Shown one piece after another: positions 25,829-36,713 of a stretch of DNA of 64,000 nucleotides; positions within the stretch are counted from its first letter, which is position 1, and each line of letters begins with the position of its first letter. Under the pieces are notes generated by a model. It saw only the letters and a list, made by a program, of their open reading frames with translations. It did not search any database and was not told the DNA's origin. Both the position numbers and the translations under genes were made by a program. This stretch comes from Epiperipatus broadwayi (Eukaryota; Onychophora; Udeonychophora; Euonychophora; Peripatidae): the NCBI GenBank assembly GCA_028023455.1, contig JAQFVV010000229.1:1236501-1300500 (forward strand), read 5' to 3'.

Positions 25829-26229
25829 CTCTATATACATTTAATTTAGTTTGCAGTAGTTATTTTTCTTATTAAAATATACTATCTCTTCACATATTAC
25901 AAGTAGTAGAAGCATAGTAGAATATAGCTTCACCTCAACTTCTAAGTTGTCTGCTCTATTTAAGAAACTATCAAGTTATTTAAATGGTTTGGTAATTTTC
26001 CAAGCAAAAATTATTGAAGATTTTTTTTACTTAGCTTTAGTTGACACAGATTACTGGGATAATCGAAAGCACTTTTAAGTGAATAAAATTTTTTAATTAT
26101 TTAGTTACTGTATTTACAAATATTCAGTTATATAATTACTATATTACTTTAAAAATACAGACATCGAATCATAAGATTATTACACACACACACATATATA
26201 TATATATATCTTCCTATTTTATAAAATAA

Positions 26230-27330
26230 TTTGAAACTCTGAATTTATATTCTCTTAAGTGTCCAAGTCTTAGGACCATAAATAAAAACTGGAAACTATA
26301 TCTATTAAAAACTTACCTTTCCAAACGCATAGAATATCACTTCATCTATACTTAATTCTATAGTTGATATCATTTATTATATTTTATCTTATTAATAATT
26401 TCAATGTATTTATAGTTATTAACTTATCAATATTTATTCTCTTTTTCTAAGAAACAAACCATTGAATATTACTTTAATCTTTTTATAATTTCTACTTCAT
26501 CTGCAAACTCTTACAACATTTCCAGACGTATGTTTGCAAAGGCAGTTACATATCTGTAAAATCTAGACGACTTAAATAATCTCCATTTATTTTTACTAAC
26601 TTAGCTGTTCATTCTAATCAACTGAAATATTTTTCATAAAACTGTTGTAAAAATTTTTGTAGATATGGAATCATACTGTCATGCATTCTTCTCATTGTTA
26701 ATCTTTTTAGTATCAACAATACAATTTTGTCAAACACTGGTGGCTGAGTGGTCAGCACAGCCGCCTTACAAGCAGTTATCCCGGGTTCTGGTATTCTCTT
26801 CCCGGCTGATGCTTTGACACATGAAAAGGGGGGGGGGACAATACAATTTCATAACCATTATTGAATTTTGATAAACATTCTTCACAATATGACAATATTT
26901 CACATCTATATCTTAATGATCTAGAATCAAATATATTTTCATAATCTATAAATTCAAAGCATAATGATAATTTATGTTCATTGATTCTGTCAATACTTGG
27001 ATTTAATCCACTATACTAAATATCAACCTTGTTGTTTTGTATTTGGTTGAATACAACTATAGACGGATTACAAATTTTTTTAGGAAATGATAGAAGACTT
27101 AGAGTCTGTAATTTCTAATATCGTTATCATCTTCACTTAAAGATTAATTTTATTGCTGCATTCTTCCAGTCCTCTAACAGTTTTCTGTTTCTTCACTTGC
27201 TTTTTTTTAAAATAAAGATATCAATAATAATTTTATCATTTTCTGAAGTTCTTTTTTCCTGACTCTTACATTTAATTGCATGTCTCATCTATTTTGTTTT
27301 AAAATATTTGACATTTCAAAATATATAGTA
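26230..27330 (-). mobile_element. LINE fragment, reverse transcriptase 3' part, minus strand
   Basis: The plus-strand text runs parallel to the LINE at 31140-31900: the TTAAG..GTCCAAGTCT..ACCATAAAT block, then the CATCTGCAAA...AAATCTAGACGACTTAAATAATCTCCATTTA block that encodes the palm aspartates in reverse. It is more decayed than the 31-kb copy and is interrupted by a SINE at 26728-26837. Confidence 0.65.
26728..26837 (+). mobile_element. tRNA-derived SINE nested in the LINE
   Basis: A 110-bp insert bears an A-box-like TGGCTGAGTGGTCAGC (26741) and a B-box-like GGGTTCTGGTATTC (26783) about 40 bp apart, as in a tRNA-type RNA polymerase III promoter. It ends in a G-rich run. A 12-bp duplication (ACAATACAATTT) lies at 26716-26727 and 26838-26849, so insertion was by target-primed retrotransposition. 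Confidence 0.8.
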
Positions 27331-28239
27331 ATTAATTTTGTTCTTGATCAAGATATAATTCTATAATTCTTTATAGAATTATTCTACACATTTTATAATG
27401 TTATATCTCTTTTTAGTAATAGTTCTATATTTTCTTCTCAACAATAAAAATAACTTTCCTCCCAGAAGCAAAATGTTTTATACTTATGAGATTTGTATTC
27501 TCTTCAATACTTATCACTGTCAATTCACAATTATATTTTCTCATAGTCCTACATTTTATAAAATTCTCAATATTTCAATCCTTCTTGGCAAATTGTTTTT
27601 TTAAATTTTTATTACCTTTTTTTTTTCATACATTTCATTATCTCATTAGAAAATTTATTAATAAATTTTTGTTTTTTGTACCAGATGTTTTCCTTGAAGG
27701 TTTCAATTTCAGGCAAGTTTGAACCATTTTTAAAGTCTATTTATATTTTAATTTTGAAAGTTATAATTTAAATTTATTGAAGTGTTTTTGAAAATTACGA
27801 ATATCAACTTTGAATACTGTTCTTCTTAGTACTTTTTTGTTTCTTTAGTTTTGTATTAACATGTACTTTACATGTCACTAAGCATTGATCACTTCAGGTG
27901 TTGAATCTCTAAGTGTATTACAATCTTGAAATGCATATTTTTTGTTAGTCAAAATATAATTCAATTATAAATTGTCCTTTCATTAAGCTTCCCTATCCAT
28001 TTCTATATTTCCATACCTCTTCCCATATGGCTTTTTTTTTTTTTCAAAATAAAATTCAGAGTATAGTTATTGTTTTTGTTGTTGTTATTATTATTAATTT
28101 CATAAGCCTTTGTCTTCTCTCATTACTGTAACTATAGTCAAATTTACCCACAACACTTTCATCTCTAAATTATTTTCCCAATTCTAACATTAATCCCATT
28201 GCAATTTCAAAGTATTGTTTGATCTTACCAAAAGCATTT

Positions 28240-29700
28240 TTTACAATTACATAAAAAGAGTATTGTTTGGTATTATAAAAAGAGCTAATCAGGCACCACC
28301 CATAGAAGATTTAATATATATTTCAATTAAATATATTGATTCCAAAATATTAGATAGAATATTATTGAAAATGTTACTCAATTGATAAATGAGAAACTAT
28401 CATCTGGACATCAAACTATAAAGGAAAGAATAACCATGAATGAAATTTTGAAGATTAAGGAAAAAACAATTAAATATGTCAAAGAATTTAAACTGACAGA
28501 ATATTTTGCAATAAAAATGATTTTAAGTCAATTTTCCATTTGGTAAATTGGCCATACCTATCTGAAGCCCGAAGCAATTGTGGAACACAAATATTTGATT
28601 CAGGCAATAAAAAATTATATTAAAAATAGAACTTAGACTAAAAATTATAGGAGATTTCTCCAGAAAGAGAAATAACACAAGAATCATTATTAGGGGTTCT
28701 GTTCTTTGCAGTATACATAGATTAGATAATAAATGATATTGAAAAGCCCGTGCTATATTTTTATCTTCCTCATTTAAGTGTGAAGATAATGGCAATAACA
28801 TTTCTTGATGATGTGATAATTTTTTAGAATGTCTATAATATTTAAATTGTTATGAATATTTTGAATATTTTCCAAAGAGAAACAGGTTTCTGTATGAAAC
28901 CATTAAAATCTGTAATTTTTCAACTGGCTACAGGTAGAAAGATACCATCTGATTATCAGACCTAGTCCACCAGGGTTTCTCATATCATATGCCAAAATAA
29001 ATATGTATAAGTACTTAAATAAGATGGTAATTGATAAAATTATTAAAAACAATTAAATCTTTCTCTTCGGTAAAACTTTATGAAATAATTAAGATAAAAA
29101 AATGTAATGCCTTTGTTATGGGAGTCCTAGGCTTTTCAGTGTAATATTAAATAAAATAATCCACATAGAAAATAATTACATTTAGGGACAATTCTTCATA
29201 CTTCTTACCAATTTCAATTACCGCTTCTTCAAGGAGGCTTCAATCTTATTTATCGAAGAATGTGTGTATCATATATAAAGTGCGAACATATAATAAATAA
29301 TACAAGACAATTTTTTTAGTCCACCGATACCAAATGTAAATTTAATTAATAAAATTAAAAAAGATAGAAGGACATTATATGGTGATTTATTTATTGCATA
29401 TAAAAACTAATGACTTAGCTTGGTTAATATTAAATAGAAGTATTTAAAAAAACTTATAAGCAGTGTAGTACTCTTGGAATGTTTGGAAGAATCTTCACAA
29501 TATTCTCTACAATTTTACATCAAAATCATTTTTAAACTATTAAATGTTTTCTTCCTCAAAGATTTGTCTAAATAGTAGGTTAAATATGAATAAGAAAAAA
29601 AAAATTTTATCTTGTTTAAAGAATGCGTAAAAGTTAAATATTTAAGACCAAAAGTATTTCATCTCCATATATAAATTTAAAAAGATAAATAAAATTAAAA
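28240..29700 (+). mobile_element. Decayed reverse transcriptase of a second LINE-like family
   Basis: Plus-strand fragments in shifting frames include QESLLGVLFFAVYID (near 28690; compare QGSxLGPxLF..Y), ITFLDDVIIF (near 28795; the palm F-x-DD box), KPLKSVIFQLATGRK (near 28905) and MYKYLNKMV (near 29005; compare YKYLGxxI). They come in the order of a retroelement palm and thumb. The family differs from the 31-kb LINE; clade not determined. Confidence 0.6.
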
Positions 29701-29790
29701 GATTTCACCCACATAATACAATGTTTTTTGCTGCATACTTTAAAAAAACTTGATAATGATTTGAATAAATACTTTGACGATTGCATTATA

Positions 29791-29814
29791 TACCCCCCCC
29801 CCCCCCAAAAAAAA
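29791..29814. repeat. Poly-C then poly-A run
   Basis: About 14 C followed by about 9 A; a likely unstable homopolymer tract. Confidence 0.8.
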
Positions 29815-31139
29815 ATAGATAAAATTTAATCAATTACTGATTGCCTATATGTGAGATACATTGAGATAGCAAATTGAAAAATGAAAATAAATATTTCATC
29901 AAAGAAAGAAATTATAAAATAAATAAATATAAAGATTTAAAATTTATAAGTAAATAATTGTGTTGGTTCTTTGTTATTATTAATAAAGATTTTATTTAAA
30001 AATAAATAAAAATCCTCTATTTCTGCATCACAATAAAAACTTGAGACATAAATCTGAAGTATCTACATTTAATCTCATCCCTTAATTTGAATAATAAATC
30101 TTGTTAATTTACTTATATAAACACTATTACACTTGTGGTGTTAATATTTCTACTTTTGTAATTAAAGAATATGTTCTCTTTTTAATTAGATTGTTTCTGC
30201 ACTTTTTCTTCTCACTTCAAAATCCAACAATGTCACATATAATATTAGATAGATCTTCTTCCAATTAGTGCAATGTTCTTTTACTTAAACGTAATCTGTA
30301 ATTGTAGACACTAAATAAAAGGTCATCATTGAATGTTAGCTTGGTTCCATAATCTGCCTATTTTTAGCACCCTTCATTATTTCCCACTTAACTGTTGCCT
30401 TTGTTAGTGAATTTAAAGCCTCCTGAAAATAATAGCCATAATTTAGTTGCTATCTGTTAAGATTGGAAATATCTAATAAAAATAGTCAAACATATATTCT
30501 TTTATTTTTTTTAAAAAAAATTCATGATATTTCAGTCAAGAACTTTTAGAAAACAAAGAAAAAATCACTATAATATTCTTGGTGATAAACTCAAAGATAA
30601 AATATAGTAAACTTATCATCGTAGATCTTTGTTGGTGAATAGTTTATCCATATTCATTTACTATATAAATACTCACATGACAGGAACTTGTGAAGTGGAC
30701 AATGGGAATTTGCTCTATTTTATTTTTAAGACTTCAAAGAGGAATCAAATGGCCATTCTCTCAGTTAACAAATTTCTTTGAGTAGCTATTATTGATCATC
30801 ATCAATATCATTTTCAATCATTATAAATCCAAAAGATGATGGTTTCTCCCAGTTTAATCCATTTTTTCTAATTTCTAACATCTCTTCTCCATATCACTCC
30901 AGCACACTTCCTTATTTCATCCATTCATCTTACATACGGTCTTTTTGTAGGTCTTGTACAATCTCATGGAATTCAGTTTGATATTTTATCTGACCATCTA
31001 TTATCACCTCTTCTAACAATATGTGCAGCTCAACTCCATGTTTCTTAATTCTTTAAATGATGTCAGTAACAGTTGTTTGTTTTCTCACCCATGTATTTTA
31101 TTTTTTTAATCTTTTCTTGTTATTCCTAATATACATCTG

Positions 31140-31900
31140 TTCATATTTCATTGGGTGGTGTGAAGTCTCTGTATTGCTCTTCTGTTAAGGGTCCAAGTCT
31201 CAGATCCATAAGTAAGAACTGATAACATACATTTAGTAAAACCCTTTCTTTTCAAACACATAGGCATATTTTCTTTTAATATTAAGTTATTTATACCAAA
31301 AGCACTCCAAGAAAGTTCAATTCTATGGTTAATTTTATCCATTATGTTTCCATCTGTAGTAATAATCTGACCAAGATATTTGTAGTTGTTAACATCTTTA
31401 AACTTATCATTATTTAACTTTATTTTCTTATTTTCAGAAAATCCATTAAGCATTACCTTAGTCTTTTTAATGTTTATCTTTAATCTTACTTTTTACTTTC
31501 ATCTGATAACTGTTGCAACATTTCCTGAAGATCTAAAGCATTATTTGCAAAAACAACTACATCATCTGCAAAATCTAGATCACGTAAATAATCTCCATTT
31601 ACTTTTATTCCCTTAGCATCCACCCTGCCATATGCCTTTCTCGATGTTAATCTTCTAGTATCATTACATTGTCTAATTATTGCTGTTGTATTTTATAAAT
31701 ATTCTTCAGAATATGATAATATCCTGAGACTATGCCTTGATGATGCAATACTTTAATCATTGAAGAAATACTTATAAATGACTTTTCATAATCAACAAAT
31801 CCAAGCTACTCATCCAAAGCACAATGATAACTCATACATCATGTGAAATATACCATGTCTATTTTAAATAATAATTAAACTACCCTCTAGCTGCCTAATT
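31140..31900 (-). mobile_element. LINE fragment, reverse transcriptase palm and thumb, minus strand
   Basis: The minus-strand frame 31453-31148 (101 codons) has NYKYLGQIITTDGN, IELSWSAFGINN and LTYGSETWTL, the conserved thumb of a common animal LINE family (the Y-x-YLG..DG block and YGSE-x-W). Upstream in the same direction LDFADDVVVF (about 31558-31585) is the palm FADD box, with a frameshift between the two. Further upstream only traces remain. It is dead, but better kept than the copy at 26230-27330. Confidence 0.8.
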
Positions 31901-32240
31901 TAATAACTTTTTACCATAAGAAAATAGACCACTTTTTACCATATATTAGATTTTTTTTATTTACAATTATCTAGAACGGTAACAGCCAGGTAGCAAACTT
32001 AAACTAGTCCACATATTTCAATGTATATTGGTTTTTAAATAACTTATATTAAGTTTCTAGAGGATAAATATTTCACTCATCACTAAAACTTTATAATAAA
32101 TAAAAATATGTCATATATGTAATGATAAATAAATTTTAATATTGAATAAATGAAATTTACCAAGTAATATTTTAAATGATAATTGAGATGCCCTCTAGCT
32201 GCCATGTTCAATAACTTTGTACAATGAGAAAATGTATCAT

Positions 32241-32345
32241 TTCTTACAATATTTTAGATCTTTATATATATATATATATATATAATCAGAATTTCTATTT
32301 CTTACAATATTTTAGATCTTTATATATATATATATATATATAATC
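32241..32345. repeat. 58-bp tandem duplication around a TA microsatellite
   Basis: The block TTCTTACAATATTTTAGATC + (TA)n + ATCAGAATTTC occurs twice with a period of 58 bp. Confidence 0.9.
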
Positions 32346-32439
32346 AGAATTTCCCCAAATTCACAACTCAACCAGACTAACCAAGAAAATAATAATTTAT
32401 TAAATAATATAAAAGAAAATTTTGATAGAAAGACTATTC

Positions 32440-32765
32440 TTGGAGTAATGTATATTATCCCTTGTTTTTGTATGAATGTGTACATAGGTAAGAGTAGTTT
32501 GAGCTTAAATGAAAGAATAAAGGTATATAAAAGTAGGGTTAGAAATAAATATTATAGTTTTGCTTTATATATCTATGAAAAAAATACAGGCCACATTTAA
32601 TTTTGATGAAGCTAAGGTTGTCTTCTTTGAGAGAAATGAAATTAAAAGAATTAAAGAATCTTTATTATTAACAATTTATGATTCTGAAATAATTAACTTA
32701 TTTAAGAGTCCTTTTAATATTAAGGATGTATGGGAAGTATGTGGATTTGTGGTTAAGTACATCCT
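32440..32765 (+). mobile_element. Penelope-like element, GIY-YIG endonuclease end (frameshifted)
   Basis: The plus strand encodes VMYIIPCFCMNVYIGKSS, then LSLNERI, an EKNTGH motif, FNFDEAKVV, ERNEIKRIKES and LLLTIYD. This is the C-terminal GIY-YIG endonuclease of Penelope-like elements, with YIG and the Cys pair kept and GIY changed to MYI. The frame breaks once near 32595. It is a different lineage from the minus-strand copy at 12756. An HHR repeat starts directly behind it. Confidence 0.75.
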
Positions 32766-33130
32766 GTATATGAGGGGTCAGAGTGACTTATGGTCAACCT
32801 AGGTGTGATGAGAATGTCATCATCAGTGTGGGCTTTGAGCATTCCATCATCAGATTTTTAATAGGATGGACTGCTGAAGAGTTGGAGGGTGAAGTGGATT
32901 GAATCCTGTCCATTAAAGTATGAAGATTGGCTATCTTAATATAAATCTGAGCACTTATTGTATATATATGTAGAGATGATAATCTGGACCAACTGATGAG
33001 TGCTGGTTTAGCACAAAATATGTAGATTGGTGATTATTTATCTTTTAGACATATATGTGGTCAAGTATATCAGTGGTATAAGATAGTGTGGAGAGTTGAG
33101 GGTCATGTGAAAGTCAGCTCAAAATACTCT
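32766..33130 (+). mobile_element. HHR repeat directly downstream of the Penelope endonuclease
   Basis: From CTGTATATGAGGGGTCAGAG through the body to AAGTCAGCTCAAAAT (B box decayed). The body starts at or within the last codons of the Penelope frame, with no gap. Either the repeat inserted there, or this repeat family is related to a Penelope 3' region. Confidence 0.75.
32988..33031 (+). ncRNA. Hammerhead ribozyme with best stem II, single core change
   Basis: ACCAA, CTGATGA, stem II GTGCT/AGCAC with loop GGTTT (5 bp, including the canonical first G-C pair), then AAAA where GAAA is required, stem III ATAT/GTAG, A, TTGGT. Outer stem ATAATC/GATTAT is intact. The only core defect is G12 to A, at a former C-G dinucleotide, so methylation decay is a simple explanation. 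Confidence 0.75.
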
Positions 33131-33837
33131 ATATATTACATTGTTTGTACAGGTATATATATATAGTCTGTATGTTAGATATTAAATTATTAAAATAGTA
33201 TTATTTTATTTAATGTTTTACAACATATATTGAATAATTAATAACTTGAGATCAGATCAATATATCTATCTATTTGAAAAAATTTGACTTGGGATTATGC
33301 TGTAGAATTTTTTGAATTTCAGGACTTTATCTTGAATAGTAAGATGGAATTAAAGGTCATTGCTAAATGTATAATTGCATTATTTTCAAATTTGGGTTCA
33401 CAAGTCATTATTGATAAAACTAAAACTAATGCATTGCTATTTGATAATCACTAATTTTTCAAGCTTACTACAGATGCTACTAGAGTTGGCAACTGCTCTT
33501 GTTTATTATATATTGTATAAGCTATAAAATTAAGTGATGTTTGAGGATGGAAGCCTTCATGACATATCAAAGAGAAATTGACATTAAAATTCTGTCTTTA
33601 TAGAACATTCTAAGATGCATTCATTGTTAAGAATGTTCTGCACTAAGAAAACAAAAAGTATTTTATCTTTAAAAAAACCATCTAAAATGTATTATTTAAT
33701 AATATTAGTAAATAACAATCTCTATTAATTAAGCAATCTAATAATATATTTTGCATGGGTAACTACATTTAGTATTATATGAGTAATTTGAAGATATTCT
33801 ATCACATTATTTTATTGTGTCTTTAATTGTATTTCAG

Positions 33838-33922
33838 TGTCTAAACCGGTTGCTCTTATCTGCATCATTATTATAGGCACTATAGTGATCATGGCAATGG
33901 TGTTAGGATTTTTTATTTACAG
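33838..33922 (+). CDS. Exon C: receptor guanylate cyclase, transmembrane helix
   Basis: The 85-bp exon (acceptor atttcag, donor gtaaga) completes a Val codon and then encodes SKPVALICIIIIGTIVIMAM followed by VLGFFIY plus two bases. One hydrophobic run of about 23 residues ends at F-F-I-Y-R, like the stop-transfer edge of natriuretic peptide receptors. Nearly the whole exon is the membrane helix. Confidence 0.88.
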
Positions 33923-34312
33923 GTAAGACACATTTAGATATGATTTTTTTTTAAAAACACACACACAACAAATGTAACATTATTCTGTCAATGGATTTTA
34001 TTTCTTTTCTCTAACATTTGTTGATCTAGAAGTATTTTTCAGCATAATAAATGATAACATCTTATTTTAATATTTTTCCATGAGATATAATTTTGTAATA
34101 AAACATTAAAATAATATTTTGTTATTTATATAATGTTAAAAAAGACTGCCAAATAGTTAAAACATTGAGAACAGTATTGATAGAAAATTGTTTAACTGGT
34201 TGTATGTTTTTGCTATATAATTTAATATTTTTAAGGAATTATATAGGTGTTGAAATATTTTTTAAACGGTAAATTCGTTTTTAAATAAATTAAAATCTGC
34301 AGCCATAGTATT

Positions 34313-34430
34313 TAAAAGTGTAACAACTAATCAAACCAGGTTTCAAGCTAAAAAAAAAACAATACTACACTGTCAGTAATATTGTTTTTGTTCAGCCTGC
34401 ACAAATAGTTTGATTAGTTATTGCACTTTA
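34313..34430. mobile_element. Small foldback/MITE, 118 bp
   Basis: Arms TAAAAGTGTAACAACTAATC... and ...GATTAGTTATTGCACTTTA pair over about 55 bp with few mismatches, almost without a loop. No coding capacity. Confidence 0.75.
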
Positions 34431-34576
34431 TAATACTGTAGTGTAGATTTTTAACTTCATTTAAATGAAGTTTTCCTTTATTAAATATTTCAATACACAT
34501 ACACTCATATATATATATATATATTATTCATTATTATTTTTATTACAATTAGTTATAGACATTTTATTATATATAT

Positions 34577-35470
34577 TGTAACGGTTGGTTAATGAGTAAT
34601 GGAGTCTTACCATATCTGCCATACAAAGGCGCCACCAGGCCATTCTAGCTTGGAAAATTTATATAGTAATCAGATACTTAAGTCAAGATCCAATTTTATT
34701 TTATTATAGACCATTAGCCCCAGTCACTAGCTCACTGAACAGCAGAGATAATAATTACTTTATTTTTAAAGAAAATAAGATAATAAAAAATAAGAATAAG
34801 CCACTGCCAGATTAACAATACAGAGAAACATTTATTTTGCACATATATAAAATTTAGAATTATTTTAATATAACTTTTACTTTAGAATTTAATTTACATT
34901 TTAACTTTTTTATTTTAGAAGTTCACACAGATGAATTTATTAATATTTTATTAAAGTGTCGGGTATGGATAGACTACATAGATTGCACTCGAAAAAGAAA
35001 ATATACTATATCCCTTATTTAACCCTAGGACAAAAGTTCACAATCAAACTAATACCAATCTACCTGATATATTGGTGTATTCAATGCAGTATGAATACAA
35101 CAGCATAATACTGCACTGTCAGAAATATACATCTGAACAGCATGGTTATCGAGAAGAAATGTCTCTTGTCCAGTACAGGAATACTTTGTCTGTCTGGCGA
35201 GAAGAACGATAAAAAAGAAAACTCCATAGGAAGGAATCGCGGTCCTTTTTGCCATCTTACTATCCCATTCCACCAGCTAAAAGGGTGATCCAAGGAGCAG
35301 GGAATACCATCTATTTCCAATGGTCAGCAAGAAATGGGTCTTACTTTGCCCAAGTGCAGCATATAAGATGATCCTGCATGTAGCGGATCTTCATGCTACA
35401 TTTACTAATTATACCAATATATCCAATCCATTGACCCAATTTAACTGCAAAATAAATAATCTAAGATTCA
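34577..35470 (-). mobile_element. Candidate LTR, minus strand, with polypurine tract
   Basis: Read on the minus strand, TAAGGGAGGG is directly followed by TGAATCTTAG at 35470, and the block ends CGTTACA at 34577. This gives an 894-bp TG...CA unit after a polypurine tract, as for the 3' LTR of a retroelement. The block is GC-richer than its surroundings and has short overlapping frames (35320-35049) that look like chance. The internal region beyond 35480 is not recognisable. Confidence 0.5.
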
Positions 35471-36713
35471 CCCTCCCTTAAACTAACATAACTTTACAAA
35501 TCTATGCAGCCATTCACACCCGACTTAAATTTAACATGATTTAATTAAAAATTTTAGCATAATGTGGAAAAAAAACATAATAAACACTTAAAAGAATGGA
35601 AAAAATAAATTAATGGAAATGATTTTTAAAAAAAATACATTCAATAAAAATAATTATTAATAAATGATTTAGTTTGGTCAGATAGGAATTTATATTTATA
35701 TTTAATTACTGAGAAAGTTTTATACTTAATGTTCATGAATTATCTAAAGTTCTTACAGTTTTAAAAGAGTAAGTCCATACTTTTTAGTTGCTTGTAATTT
35801 GGATCCAGCATTAATTCCCATGACACCCTGAAAGAGACAGGTATGCTGTTGTTGTTCTGTTTGTAGTCCTTTGCTCTACGGATATAGCTTTGCAGGATCT
35901 TATCTCAGGACCCCAGTGTCCACAATATAGGAAAATGATACTTCCATTTTTTCTTTCTTTTGGGAAAACTAAAGGGATTGAAAGTGCATCTTTCCGATCC
36001 CTTCTTCTTTAACTCTCCCTGCACTAACATATATAACACACCCTATTAACTTATTTTCAATCTTTTCCTTTTTATATTAAAATTGCAGATTAACTCAACA
36101 AGACATCATGATGATGTTTATTCTTTCACTGAGGTCAGTTTCCTGAGGCATTTTTTATTGGCTAGTCTGTTTCTATTGTTTTTCTCCCCTATCTGACCTT
36201 TAATTATTAATTTTGAGATGCCCAAGGGCTAGTTTACTTAAGACTAATTACAAATAATCATTTCCATTTTTTAGCCTTTTTACACAATAGAATTAATTAA
36301 ATTTTGTACATTCTTAAAGATATATTTTTATCTTTAAATCTTTAAGTTTTTGTTGAAAATTTAGTTTTAAATTTTTATTTTTTTTTTTAAATTTAGTTTT
36401 AAAATACTTTTTTTTTCTATAAAGTGTTCTTTTAATAATTTTCAATCTGTGCAATTTTATATATATACGAGTTTAGATGACTTTTAATTTTCAATTTTTA
36501 ATTCTTAAAAAAGAAGTTTTTATTTGAAAACTTTTTATTTTTTTAATTTCAAATTTTACTTATTATAATAATCCTCCTTTTTCCCCCTTTTAAAAAGGTT
36601 TTTAAAGGTTTTAGGTGTTTTTTAATTAAGGTTTTTTTTAAAATATTTGAAAAGGAGCGTTTATAAATTTTTTTTGTAATAGCATGTATGCCTACATTAC
36701 ATATATATATATA

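Larger units (their letters stand above)
23408..33837 (+). other. Intron of about 10.4 kb, mostly transposon remains
   Basis: Contains two LINE families on both strands, a hAT MITE, a tRNA-type SINE, a Penelope end and one HHR repeat, listed separately. Between 29800 and 31100 and between 33150 and 33830 only AT-rich intron sequence was seen. Acceptor: tgtatttcag (33837). Confidence 0.65.

Noticed and set aside
28523-28801. 92-codon minus-strand frame
   Set aside because: It lies opposite a plus-strand reverse transcriptase remnant with recognisable motifs and has none itself.
35049-35320. Two overlapping minus-strand frames of 74 and 79 codons
   Set aside because: They lie inside the LTR-like block, overlap in different frames and resemble no protein.
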